Source of the DNA: Gammaproteobacteria bacterium
GTDB taxonomy: Bacteria; Pseudomonadota; Gammaproteobacteria; GCA-001735895
Direction: 5' to 3'
Assembly (NCBI GenBank): GCA_029862005.1
Contig: JAOTYD010000002.1
Coordinates: 237,642-301,641, forward strand
DNA length: 64,000 nucleotides
Shown: positions 55,345 to 62,613 of the stretch, one piece after another
Numbering within the stretch: the stretch's first letter is position 1
How the letters are laid out: each line of letters opens with the position of its first letter
Notes under the pieces: generated by a model
What the model was told of the DNA's origin: nothing
Databases searched by the model: none
Seen by the model: the letters and a program-made list of their open reading frames with translations, nothing else
Program-made: the position numbers and the translations under genes

Positions 55345-56106
55345 TCAGGCATCGCGGAAGCGATAGCCGACACCCCAGACGGTTTCGATGAACTGTACCT
55401 GACAAGATACCCCCTCGATTTTTTTGCGTAGCCGGTTGATGTGCGAGTTAACCGTGTGTTCATAGCCGGTATGGCTGTAACCCCAGACCTGATCGAGTAA
55501 CTGCCCGCGGCTGAAAACGCGGCCCGGATGACGCGCAAAATGCAACAGTAAATCAAATTCCCTGGCGGTTAACTCGACCGCCTGTGCATCGATGGTGACG
55601 CTGCGCCGGGTTGCGTCGATGACGAGGGATTGGATTTCGATGCGCTCATCCGAAGCACTTGTCGCCGAGGGTGTGACAAGCTCGCTACGGCGCAGGATAG
55701 CCTTGACTCGAGCCTGCAACTCGAGAATGGAGAACGGCTTAGTCAGATAGTCGTCTGCGCCGAGCTCGAGACCGAGCACACGATCGAGTTCGCTGGATTT
55801 GGCAGTTAACATCAGGATTGGAATCATGATCGACTGGCTGCGCAGTTTGCGGCACAGCTCAAGTCCATCGAGCCCTGGCAACATCAAGTCCAGCACAATT
55901 AGTTGGTAGGCATGGTTGCTGGCCCGATTGAGACCGTCGATACCATTGGTTACAACGTCTACCTGGTAGGCATTGTCACGCAAGTGGAGTTCAAGTAGGT
56001 GGCAGATGTCCGGGTCGTCCTCTACAACCAGGATCCGCTTGCCGCCTGCCGTTTGGCGGGGCCATTTTTGATCAAGCGCCTGGCCGGACTGAAGGGGTTG
56101 CGTCAT
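55345..56106 (-). CDS. OmpR-type response regulator
   Basis: The 253-residue protein has a receiver domain with acidic Asp30/Asp31, phospho-acceptor Asp73 (IVLDLMLPGLDG) and Lys in TKPFSI. An OmpR winged helix follows (LTAREFDLLLHFARHPG, TVNSHINRLRKKIE, WGVGYRF). An N-terminal extension of about 20 residues is present. GGAG is six bases upstream of the ATG. It is the first gene of a two-gene operon with the kinase. Confidence 0.95.
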   Translation of the reverse strand: MTQPLQSGQALDQKWPRQTAGGKRILVVEDDPDICHLLELHLRDNAYQVDVVTNGIDGLNRASNHAYQLIVLDLMLPGLDGLELCRKLRSQSIMIPILMLTAKSSELDRVLGLELGADDYLTKPFSILELQARVKAILRRSELVTPSATSASDERIEIQSLVIDATRRSVTIDAQAVELTAREFDLLLHFARHPGRVFSRGQLLDQVWGYSHTGYEHTVNSHINRLRKKIEGVSCQVQFIETVWGVGYRFRDA

Positions 56107-56206
56107 AAATTACTCCAGACTGACTATGGAGTTTTGATTGCAATTGCGAAACAGAGTTCAATCGGGCCGCGCTCGAATGCCAGGGTATCGATTGCTAATT
56201 CTTAGG

Positions 56207-56251
56207 AAAAAGCGAAACCAGGGCTACCTAGAGAGTTGCACCTGGTTTCGC
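56207..56251 (-). terminator. intrinsic terminator of the BufA2-like gene
   Basis: On the minus strand, GCGAAACCAGG and CCTGGTTTCGC make an 11-base stem followed by TTTTT, 20 bases after the stop at 56273. Confidence 0.88.
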
Positions 56252-56272
56252 CGAATACTGACCCCGGTAAAA

Positions 56273-56524
56273 TCAGGTTTCGAAATTGCCCTCGGCTTCG
56301 TCGCACTGAGCCTTGGTCATTTCCAGAAAACCCTGACCCTTACAGGCGTTTAATCCCTTACAGCTGCTGGTTGCGGTTTTACACGCGCTATGTCCCTTGC
56401 ACGAATTGGCGCCCATGCATTTGCCGACCTGGCTGCCCGCTGAAGCAGACATGGGTGCGGTTGCCAACAAGGTCGCAGCTGCAATCGCGATCGCAGCACC
56501 AGTGGTTTTTTTTGCTGTATTCAT
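56273..56524 (-). CDS. bufA2: BufA2-like bufferin-type metallophore
   Basis: The 83-residue protein has a signal peptide (to about residue 29, SASAGS) and a short mature part with Cys in the pattern GKCMGANSCKGHSACKTA, SSCKGLNACKGQGFLEM and a final Cys. This matches BufA2-type bufferins, which are post-translationally modified Cys-rich peptides that bind copper or other metals in the periplasm. Maturation genes (BufB DUF692, BufC) are not adjacent. The ATG at 56524 is chosen for the signal peptide; the frame is open upstream to 56716. Confidence 0.78.
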   Translation of the reverse strand: MNTAKKTTGAAIAIAAATLLATAPMSASAGSQVGKCMGANSCKGHSACKTATSSCKGLNACKGQGFLEMTKAQCDEAEGNFET

Positions 56525-56860
56525 ATTTGTTGTGTCCTCATTCAAGTTTAATTTCGACTTTACTTCGCGGTGAAATCCAGGGGCCGCAGAGATAAAGCAT
56601 ACTTCAACCTCGTCATTTGCCGGTATGCATTCTTCCGTTGATCCCGGCAGTTCGAACGAGCCGTAAGTATTGCGCAATAAATTCACAAAAGTATCACGGC
56701 CGCTAATAGCATTCACTTGCCGCAGTATTAGTTGAATACGTTTGAATCCAAAGGCAAGCGAAAGCTGCCGTATATTTTTTTGGCTCGGGAAGAAATTAGT
56801 GTCAGGGGCGGATGCTCATTTTACCGATCCCAAAGTCCATTACCGATCCGACTCAGACTC
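56525..56860. other. gene-free stretch upstream of the bufferin gene
   Basis: These 336 bases contain an in-frame 64-codon upstream extension of the bufferin frame without a signal-like sequence. It is not considered coding. No promoter hexamers stood out. Confidence 0.4.
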
Positions 56861-57073
56861 TCATTCACTACAAGAGTTTCCCTCCTGAATTGGGGGGCAC
56901 TTTACGGTTCCGAACGAACAGTAAACGCAACAGTCGCCTTCGTTGGGCTTGAGCAGCGTATGACAGGACCCACACTCGTAGTAATACTGGCAGGCATCGG
57001 TTGGCATGACCTCGGTTTTACTGTGACCACAATGCGGGCAAATAAGAGTTGATTCTAAAATTATTTCTGTCAT
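56861..57073 (-). CDS. GDCCVxC small Cys-rich protein
   Basis: The 70-residue protein has zinc-ribbon-like pairs CPHCG and CGSCH and the name-giving GDCCVYC motif near residue 45. Proteins of this family often sit beside mercury transport genes. It lies 35 bases after merC on the same strand, so it belongs to the mer-type group. It probably binds mercury or another soft metal; the exact role is unknown. It has no signal peptide. Confidence 0.85.
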   Translation of the reverse strand: MTEIILESTLICPHCGHSKTEVMPTDACQYYYECGSCHTLLKPNEGDCCVYCSFGTVKCPPIQEGNSCSE

Positions 57074-57107
57074 CTACGTAATGATTCTAACTTGGTTAAT
57101 ATGAAAA

Positions 57108-57539
57108 TTATTTGATTTCAGGTTCGATATTTTGGGCGGCATCACAGTGGCGGTTTGAGGGCCAGAAAATATCCCAAATTGATACAGCTACCATTAAGCC
57201 CAGAGCGCCATAAATAGCATCGGTACGCCAGTACGTGGCGAACCAGAAATTGAGCACCAGTAAGATTGTGATGGGTCCTATGGCGCCCAGAACCGAGCGA
57301 TACCATTGGCGGTGATAAAGGTAACCCAGAACGTTTACCAGCAAAGTCAGGATAGCCGCGCCGGGCAATATCCTGGTGAGCAAGAAGCCTTCCCATTGGG
57401 CCAGAAATCCTAGTCCGATGGCTGCGCCCAGGCTGGCTATAGCCGGAAAACAGAATGAGCATCCCATGGCAGCAACTACGGCACCAAGGGAACCTGATTT
57501 GTCACCTAACCTGGTTACAAGGGAAAGGATGTTCGCCAT
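57108..57539 (-). CDS. merC: MerC-family mercury transport protein
   Basis: The 143-residue membrane protein has four hydrophobic segments and the Cys pair in GCSFCFPAIASLGAAIGLG expected for MerC, followed by RQWYRSVLGAIGP and SIWDIFWPS. MerC carries Hg(II) across the inner membrane. It lies directly downstream of a MerR-type promoter and merR. No merA reductase is seen in the window, so imported mercury would need another sink. Confidence 0.88.
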   Translation of the reverse strand: MANILSLVTRLGDKSGSLGAVVAAMGCSFCFPAIASLGAAIGLGFLAQWEGFLLTRILPGAAILTLLVNVLGYLYHRQWYRSVLGAIGPITILLVLNFWFATYWRTDAIYGALGLMVAVSIWDIFWPSNRHCDAAQNIEPEIK

Positions 57540-57573
57540 CCGGCCAACCCCCCACGCTTATGACAAGGGCATT

Positions 57574-57605
57574 ACTGTAAACCCCGTACTTATGTACGGA
57601 GTCAA
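57574..57605 (-). promoter_or_regulatory. mer-type promoter/operator
   Basis: On the minus strand, TTGACT (-35; 57600-57605) is followed by the dyad CCGTACATAAGTACGG (57584-57599) and a -10 near TTACAGT, with a spacer of 19-20 bases. This closely matches the MerR operator of Tn21/Tn501. It sits between merR and merC and points to merC. Confidence 0.9.
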
Positions 57606-57619
57606 TTGGCATAGACCGA

Positions 57620-58012
57620 TTATTCTTCGTTCAACAGGGTTTCGATTATTGGGCAATGTGCCTGGTCTACATTGCTGTTGCATTGTCTGATCAAATCCTG
57701 AAGCACATTCTCGAGGCGCTTTAAATCTTGCACCTTGGCTTTGACGCGATTTAGCTTTTGTTCGGCAAGTGATTGCACATCCGCGCACCGCCCCTCCGAT
57801 AAAGTAAGTAGACTTTCAATTTCATCGAGACTAAATCCCAGGGATTTTGCTCGCTTTATGAAAAGTAACCTTTGAAGGATTTCACTATCGTACTGACGAT
57901 ACCCGACCTTGGGTTTGGTGGGTTGCTTGATTAGACCACGCCGCTCATAGTAGCGAATCGTTTCAACATTGATTTCAGCTTTACTCGCCAGCCTTCCGAT
58001 CGTTAAACCCAT
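57620..58012 (-). CDS. merR: MerR-family Hg(II)-responsive regulator
   Basis: The 130-residue protein has the MerR helix-turn-helix (LTIGRLASKAEINVETIRYYERRGLI), the coiled-coil dimerisation helix and three Cys (Cys76, Cys111, Cys120) spaced as in Hg-sensing MerR. It should repress and then activate the long-spacer promoter just downstream. It is transcribed in the same direction as merC, not divergently as in Tn21. Confidence 0.9.
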   Translation of the reverse strand: MGLTIGRLASKAEINVETIRYYERRGLIKQPTKPKVGYRQYDSEILQRLLFIKRAKSLGFSLDEIESLLTLSEGRCADVQSLAEQKLNRVKAKVQDLKRLENVLQDLIRQCNSNVDQAHCPIIETLLNEE

Positions 58013-58237
58013 GTCAAATGCATGCTAAAGTCGATGGAATGTTCAAGATAACATATGTTGACTTCTTAACCGCTGCTCCCTATAGCTCGAGCGTCGCTTG
58101 TCGGCCGTTCACCGAAGTCTGCCATGGCTTCGTTAGCATCTGGTTACGAGAAAATAGATCCTAAAGTATCCTAAATCAGCTGCAGAGATCGACTACTACG
58201 AAACATCGTATTTGTCTGGAAATCATAGACCGCCTTG

Positions 58238-58717
58238 TTATTGAGCATCCATTGTGATTGGAATCTCATGCTTCATGCCGGCTTCGAAATGACCAGGAAT
58301 GTTACACGCAAAAACGACTATATCGTCTCCCATGAAGCGCCACGAGAGCCGACCCGTCTCTTCGCCCGCCAAGGATAAGGTGTTTGGATCTTCATGTTTC
58401 ATATCGGGCATCTTTCGCATCATCTCCGCATGCTTAACCTGGTCCTCAGCGTTGCCAATGGAAAACTCGTGTCGTATCGCGCCGTTGTTGCGTACGATAA
58501 ATTCGATCGTTTCTCCGTGTTGCAAAGTTCGTAGCTGGGGTTCAAATACGAAACGCATACTATCGCGCATCGATACCGTTATCCGACGATCTGGTTCGCC
58601 AGTACCCGGCGCACCGACGCTATAGATTTCATGGCCATGGCTATGATCGTGGATTCCACCAGCGAGTACCAGGGCCGGGAAAAGAAGAAGCACATAAGTG
58701 AATGGCATAATTTTCAT
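58238..58717 (-). CDS. periplasmic cupredoxin (CopI-like)
   Basis: The 159-residue protein has a signal peptide, a His-rich start (GIHDHSHGHE) and a cupredoxin domain with type-1 copper ligands in HEFSIG, CNIPGHFEAGM (Cys, His and Met). It resembles CopI-type periplasmic copper tolerance proteins. GGAG lies upstream of the ATG. It is the last gene of a minus-strand group with the cytochrome c-DsbC fusion and a cytochrome c. Confidence 0.88.
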   Translation of the reverse strand: MKIMPFTYVLLLFPALVLAGGIHDHSHGHEIYSVGAPGTGEPDRRITVSMRDSMRFVFEPQLRTLQHGETIEFIVRNNGAIRHEFSIGNAEDQVKHAEMMRKMPDMKHEDPNTLSLAGEETGRLSWRFMGDDIVVFACNIPGHFEAGMKHEIPITMDAQ

Positions 58718-58797
58718 TTTTGATTCGCTCCAATTTTGATCTGATAAATCTTGCGAGGTCTCGTTAACGATACCTAAAGAATTTACTCGCGATTCGG

Positions 58798-59907
58798 TTA
58801 TTGTAATAACTGCGGGATTAGCTCCTGATAGGGTCGATAACCCTCTATTTTTTCACCGTTGCTCTTGAGCAGTGCCGGGGTTCCACTTATACCAATCTCG
58901 TTGCCAGCGCGATAACCGCGGTCGATCGTCGCGGCTGCGACGCAATCACCGGCCGGTAAACCATCGAACTGCTGGTTTTTAGCCTCTGTCATAGCCAGGT
59001 TGCGGTCCTCTGCACACCAGACCGATTTGAGGTGTTGATACCCAGGTCCGCTGCTACCACCGCGGGGGTAGGGCAAATACCTTACGGTAATGCCGGCCTC
59101 CTGTAATTTATCAATTTCGCTATGCAGCTTCTGACAATAGGGACAAGAGGTGTCGGTAAACACATTCAGCGTAGCCTTGCTTTCACCCTTGGCGGCGAAT
59201 ATCACCAGATCTTCATCGCTAAATGCTGCCATGGTCTCGACCGCGGTGACCCGGCGTGACTGCTCGGTAAGATTTCGACCACTCTGCAGGTTCACCAGGT
59301 CTCCCATCAAGGCATACTTGCCATCGTCGAGCAGATAAATATAGCGATTGCCGATTTGCACCTGCCAGACATCTTCGATCGAGGTTTCCTCGACATCGTC
59401 GATTTTTGCATTGCCAATTCTCTGTCGCAGCAATTTGGTCAGAGGTCTTTTGGCAGCCACCACAATGTCGTTTAGCGATGGCAGGTCCGAGGATTCGAAT
59501 CGACCTGCCCATCGTTGATAAATATCGTCCGGCCATTTCGATTGGAAGAAAGCGATCACGCTGTCGATTTGCGCAGCATCGAGCTTGCCCTCGAATCCGG
59601 GCATCTGGCCTCCCAACTTGGCTCCACCCTCGCGAATCGTGCGGCGCAACAGGTTCAAATCGTGATGCCAGGCATGTGCAGTGCCGTTCAACGGTGGTGG
59701 TGGATAGTTGCCGTTGGCGTCGGTTTTCTTCCAGTTGGGCGTGGCCTCGGCGTTTTGACCGTGACAAGACGCGCAGTTCTGACGAAACAGCTGCTCACCC
59801 TGGGTAACCTGGTCTTCGCTATACCAGCGTTCCTGCTCGGCGGCCGTTACCTGGCCGGCAATCAGCATGAATGCTGCAATTAAGAGTTTGAGTGTTTTCA
59901 TGGCCAT
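58798..59907 (-). CDS. cytochrome c fused to DsbC-like disulfide isomerase
   Basis: The 369-residue exported protein has a signal peptide, a class I cytochrome c domain with heme motif CASCH (45-49) and likely Met102 ligand (GGQMPGFEG). A DsbC N-terminal-like dimerisation region follows (about 155-240), then a thioredoxin domain with CPYC (255-258), cis-Pro in SGTPAL (about 342-346) and a second Cys pair (Cys298, Cys322). It probably reduces or isomerises disulfides, perhaps taking electrons through heme. It lies five bases after the cytochrome c gene. The fusion is unusual. Confidence 0.88.
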   Translation of the reverse strand: MAMKTLKLLIAAFMLIAGQVTAAEQERWYSEDQVTQGEQLFRQNCASCHGQNAEATPNWKKTDANGNYPPPPLNGTAHAWHHDLNLLRRTIREGGAKLGGQMPGFEGKLDAAQIDSVIAFFQSKWPDDIYQRWAGRFESSDLPSLNDIVVAAKRPLTKLLRQRIGNAKIDDVEETSIEDVWQVQIGNRYIYLLDDGKYALMGDLVNLQSGRNLTEQSRRVTAVETMAAFSDEDLVIFAAKGESKATLNVFTDTSCPYCQKLHSEIDKLQEAGITVRYLPYPRGGSSGPGYQHLKSVWCAEDRNLAMTEAKNQQFDGLPAGDCVAAATIDRGYRAGNEIGISGTPALLKSNGEKIEGYRPYQELIPQLLQ

Positions 59908-59912
59908 ACCCG

Positions 59913-60284
59913 CTAGTAAAGTTTTTTCTGCTGCTGGTAGTAGCGGACATAGGGCACGAGGCTATCCATTTTCTTGCGCGTCATACCCTCGACCGGTGCC
60001 ATATCGCCAAAATTCCAGTGATGCTGCTTAGTCCCTTGCAAGGCCGCACGGTAAAACGATTTGTCGCCATGGTGCGAGGGTTTGTAAAACGGATGGACCA
60101 AGGGCGGCCCCTCGTTCGTGCCGTCGAGCTGCAGTCCGTGACAGCTGCTGCAATACTTCTCGTACAGCACTTGACCCTTGGCCAGGCTAAAAGGAATTTC
60201 GATTGTTTCCGCGGCGATGGTGGAACCGGGTAGAGCCCACATGGAAATGACCGCCAGACAAGTTAAATTTACAAGTTGTTTCAT
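59913..60284 (-). CDS. exported class I cytochrome c
   Basis: The 123-residue protein has a signal peptide (to about residue 24) and one heme motif CSSCH with likely Met ligand later (GDMAPVEGMT). A short periplasmic electron carrier is inferred. The ATG at 60284 fits the signal peptide; the frame is open to 60314. It is followed closely by the cytochrome c-DsbC gene and probably passes electrons to or from it. Confidence 0.87.
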   Translation of the reverse strand: MKQLVNLTCLAVISMWALPGSTIAAETIEIPFSLAKGQVLYEKYCSSCHGLQLDGTNEGPPLVHPFYKPSHHGDKSFYRAALQGTKQHHWNFGDMAPVEGMTRKKMDSLVPYVRYYQQQKKLY

Positions 60285-60303
60285 TTGATTTCCCGAATTA
60301 AAG

Positions 60304-60326
60304 TAACAAAACACGCAATCTGCGTG
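60304..60326 (-). terminator. hairpin terminator after the small Cys protein gene
   Basis: CACGCA and TGCGTG form a tight stem with a 3-base loop, followed on the minus strand by TTTTGTT, 13 bases after the stop at 60339. It lies before the cytochrome c genes, so it may attenuate rather than fully stop transcription. Confidence 0.7.
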
Positions 60327-60338
60327 ACCCGACTTTAT

Positions 60339-60686
60339 TCAGGCAATCGGTGGTCGGTATATCGAATGAGCCAGTCGGGACCGGTAATTGATTTTGTCCG
60401 GAGGATGAATAGTTAGTTGGGACAATGAATTAAATTCATTCGCGATGCTTACCGGGATAAACCCGGTGCCGGAGTTCGCACCGCAAGCATGGATCGTCGA
60501 CAAGCAGCTTTCATTTTCACAAGAGAGATCAACGCCCTTTTTCATCGGATCGCAATCGAAGGGGCTGGTCGACATGGAGTCCATGTGGTGTATTTCGTTC
60601 GAAGCCAGAATCAAGGCGGGCATTAGCCCTATTGATAGTATCAACAGCCAATGGATCAATTTTTTCTTGCAGACTATTACTAACAA
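60339..60686 (-). CDS. small exported Cys-containing protein
   Basis: The 115-residue protein has a signal peptide (WLLILSIGLMPALILAS) and four Cys in the mature part (FDCDP, DLSCENESC, IHACG), ending in SIYRPPIA. Its size, Cys spacing and tail resemble the protein at 61358-61708, and such proteins are often found near copper resistance genes. A TTG start with AGGG seven bases upstream is best. A role in copper or redox handling is inferred. Confidence 0.65.
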   Translation of the reverse strand: MLVIVCKKKLIHWLLILSIGLMPALILASNEIHHMDSMSTSPFDCDPMKKGVDLSCENESCLSTIHACGANSGTGFIPVSIANEFNSLSQLTIHPPDKINYRSRLAHSIYRPPIA

Positions 60687-60884
60687 TTGAAAACCCTGTG
60701 CGATTATTTTTTTGTTACCAAATCAGACACAGCAAACTTAGCATAGTTCTGGAATTTTTGGCAGATTGTCCCTTTCCTTTCCCTGTTTAACCGATACCCG
60801 GCAACTTAACACACTACCCGTTTGCCTTAAAAAATTGCTGTTCAACCAAATTTAACCTCTTTCCTGGTCAGCCGAGGCGATTAG

Positions 60885-60898
60885 TTGATGTAGATCAA
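60885..60898. promoter_or_regulatory. FNR/ANR-type box
   Basis: TTGATGTAGATCAA matches the FNR consensus TTGATnnnnATCAA exactly. Its centre lies about 63 bases before the inferred start of the promoter at 60918-60948, close to class I FNR sites. It suggests oxygen control of the plus-strand genes; it could also serve the minus operon. Confidence 0.75.
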
Positions 60899-60917
60899 GT
60901 AACACATGGAACACTAC

Positions 60918-60948
60918 TTGAGCCTGTAGTGTCTACAGGATTTAAACT
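60918..60948 (+). promoter_or_regulatory. MerR-family (CueR/PbrR-type) promoter
   Basis: TTGAGC (60918-60923), a dyad CCTGTAG-TGT-CTACAGG (60923-60939) and TAAACT (60943-60948) give a 19-base spacer with the dyad between the hexamers, as in metal-responsive MerR promoters. The dyad differs from the mer operator at 57574-57605, so another regulator, probably encoded elsewhere, should bind it. Confidence 0.78.
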
Positions 60949-61090
60949 ACTTTCGAAAATTTTCTTTGAATTCATGCGATGGACGTTTTTAAAACTGAAA
61001 CCGAGGTAGGTAGGTTAATTGATAACCTGCTGTGTCTGGATTCAACGAGAATATAACCGTGGCAAGCATCTATCGATGCGAGGAAACCTG

Positions 61091-61306
61091 ATGTACGAAT
61101 GGCACGGCTTTGGCGGCGGCATGATGTGGATTTTCTGGATATTAATTCTGATAGCACTGGTATGGTTTGTTGTTTTCGCGGCACGTCAGGCTGGTAATTC
61201 CCAAAAGCGGGAAAAATCGGCCCTGGAAATATTAAAGGAGCGTTATGCCAGGGGAGAAATAGATCGCGATGAATTCAAGCAAATGCGCGATGATTTAAAT
61301 CAATGA
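61091..61306 (+). CDS. SHOCT-domain small membrane protein
   Basis: The 71-residue protein has one membrane helix (MMWIFWILILIALVWFVVF) and a C-terminal SHOCT domain (ALEILKERYARGEIDRDEF). GAGGAAA lies upstream of the ATG at 61091. It is the first gene after the MerR-type promoter. Small SHOCT proteins are common in metal and envelope stress groups; the exact role is unknown. Confidence 0.85.
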   Translation: MYEWHGFGGGMMWIFWILILIALVWFVVFAARQAGNSQKREKSALEILKERYARGEIDRDEFKQMRDDLNQ

Positions 61307-61357
61307 CCAGGTTTACATTTTCGGTAGTATTGAACGATTATTTACTTTAGAACGATT

Positions 61358-61708
61358 ATGTGCCACATAAATAAAAAACTAATTTCATGTGTGGTGGTGT
61401 TTAACCTGATCTTGGGTTTTATACCAATTGCCTCGGCGCAAGGTAAAGACGCGGTAAATTCGGTAGATCATTGTGCATTGTCATTTACAGAATCAACCAT
61501 TTCAATGTTTAGCAGCGATATCGATAAGGAGCCTGTCAATTACTGCCATGATTCTTCAGTTTGTGCGGTGCACTATGACTGCGCCCCGTTACAATTCTCA
61601 AGTGAGCTAGCAGTATCGTCTGCGGTAGTGCGCCGCACAGTCCTATTCGAGGATACCGCCATCTATACACGCTACCCAGCAATCCCAGAACATCCTCCAA
61701 AAATCTAG
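61358..61708 (+). CDS. small exported Cys-containing protein
   Basis: The 116-residue protein has a signal peptide (VVVFNLILGFIPIASAQG) and four Cys in the mature part (VDHCAL, NYCHDSSVCAVHYDC), ending IYTRYPAIPEHPPKI. It resembles the protein at 60339-60686 in size and tail. It lies 51 bases after the SHOCT gene, probably in the same metal-responsive operon. Confidence 0.65.
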   Translation: MCHINKKLISCVVVFNLILGFIPIASAQGKDAVNSVDHCALSFTESTISMFSSDIDKEPVNYCHDSSVCAVHYDCAPLQFSSELAVSSAVVRRTVLFEDTAIYTRYPAIPEHPPKI

Positions 61709-61816
61709 GATTTTTCTGCCTGGGAATTTACAGGCCGCGCCTCGATTGAGCGATTGTCAGCAAGAGAGGTTTTTACATTACATTTTTCAATTAGATAACT
61801 TAACGAGGAATGAGAC

Positions 61817-62266
61817 ATGAAACATTCAAAAGCACTGAAACTTCTGATTATCGGATTAGTAGTGTCGACCACCGCTCTGGCCAGTTCCCAGGACGACGCC
61901 GAACCATCCACAACCATGCCCATGATGAAGCAGGGCGGCAACATGATGATGAATCCTGAGACGATGCAACAGATGATGAAACAAATGCCGCATATGGGAT
62001 ATGGCCAGGGTTATGGCATGCCGATGATGGGTCAAGGCATGGGCAACATGACGATGCATCCGCAAATGATGCACCAAATGCCGCACATGGGATACGGCCA
62101 AGGATCTGGTTACGGCATGCCGATGATGGGTCAAGGCATGGGTAATATGATGATGAATCCGCAAATGATGCAAATGCGCATGCAGCACATGCAGAAAATG
62201 GAGCAGCACCTGGCCAAAATCGAATCTTTGCTCGCGCAGATCCTGGAAGCGCAAAAGTCAAAGTAA
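61817..62266 (+). CDS. exported Met-rich repeat protein
   Basis: The 149-residue protein has a signal peptide (to about residue 23, LASSQ). The middle has about 35 Met with His and Gln, including a near-duplicated block of about 27 residues (MPHMGYGQG, YGMPMMGQGMGNM, twice), and a C-terminal helix (KMEQHLAKIESLLAQIL). Such Met/His-rich sequences bind Cu(I) or Ag(I) in the periplasm. GAGGAATGAGAC precedes the ATG. It fits the MerR-type promoter and copper-type neighbours. Confidence 0.8.
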   Translation: MKHSKALKLLIIGLVVSTTALASSQDDAEPSTTMPMMKQGGNMMMNPETMQQMMKQMPHMGYGQGYGMPMMGQGMGNMTMHPQMMHQMPHMGYGQGSGYGMPMMGQGMGNMMMNPQMMQMRMQHMQKMEQHLAKIESLLAQILEAQKSK

Positions 62267-62278
62267 ATTACTATCTCC

Positions 62279-62326
62279 TAAAAAAACGCAAGTGGCCTGA
62301 CAATCGAACTCGTGGGCCACTTGCGT
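62279..62326 (-). terminator. strong hairpin, T-run on minus strand
   Basis: ACGCAAGTGGCC (62286-62297) and GGCCACTTGCGT (62315-62326) make a 12-base stem; on the minus strand it is followed by TTTTTTT. It ends about 290 bases after the amidotransferase stop, with the truncated TVP38-like frame in between, and can also end the Met-rich gene's transcript. Confidence 0.75.
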
Positions 62327-62367
62327 CACTAAATGGGATAAAACGTGGATAACGAACTTTTTCCAAG

Positions 62368-62595
62368 ATGCAATCACCTGTACTCAAATTAGTGATCACG
62401 GTGGCCGTGCTCATTGTCTCGACGGGTATCTATCTTGCTTTGGCTGATTCGGAATATCTGCGCCTGTTTACCGAACCGAATATGCTGGTCGCTAACATCC
62501 GGGACATGGGCATAATGGGGCCAATACTGATCATCGGCCTGATGAGCATTGCCATTGTGAATATATCGGGGACAGTATACCTATTTCTCCGGTAA
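62368..62595 (+). pseudogene. TVP38/DedA-like gene truncated at a REP-like repeat
   Basis: The frame has a membrane helix, then RDMGIMGPILIIGLMSIAIV, like the start of TVP38/TMEM64 family proteins (about 230 residues). After SIAIV it runs into the repeat ATATCGGGGACAGTATACC and stops within 15 codons, so about two thirds of the protein is missing. It could instead be a small real protein, but the break at the repeat suggests a relic. Confidence 0.5.
62567..62581 (-). repeat. third copy (inverted) of the GGTATACTGTC repeat
   Basis: CGGGGACAGTATACC is the complement of GGTATACTGTCCCCG found at 37000. It marks the point where the TVP38-like frame breaks off. Confidence 0.7.
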
Positions 62596-62613
62596 CGCCG
62601 ATTCACGATTCCC

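Larger units (their letters stand above)
60687..61090. other. divergent region with FNR box and MerR-type promoter
   Basis: This 404-base region separates the redox operon (minus) from the SHOCT gene (plus). It holds the FNR-type box and the MerR-type promoter described below. The part near the minus operon is AT-rich with no recognised hexamers. Confidence 0.6.

Noticed and set aside
56525..56716. N-terminal extension of the bufferin frame
   Set aside because: It would bury the clear signal peptide 64 residues inside the protein.
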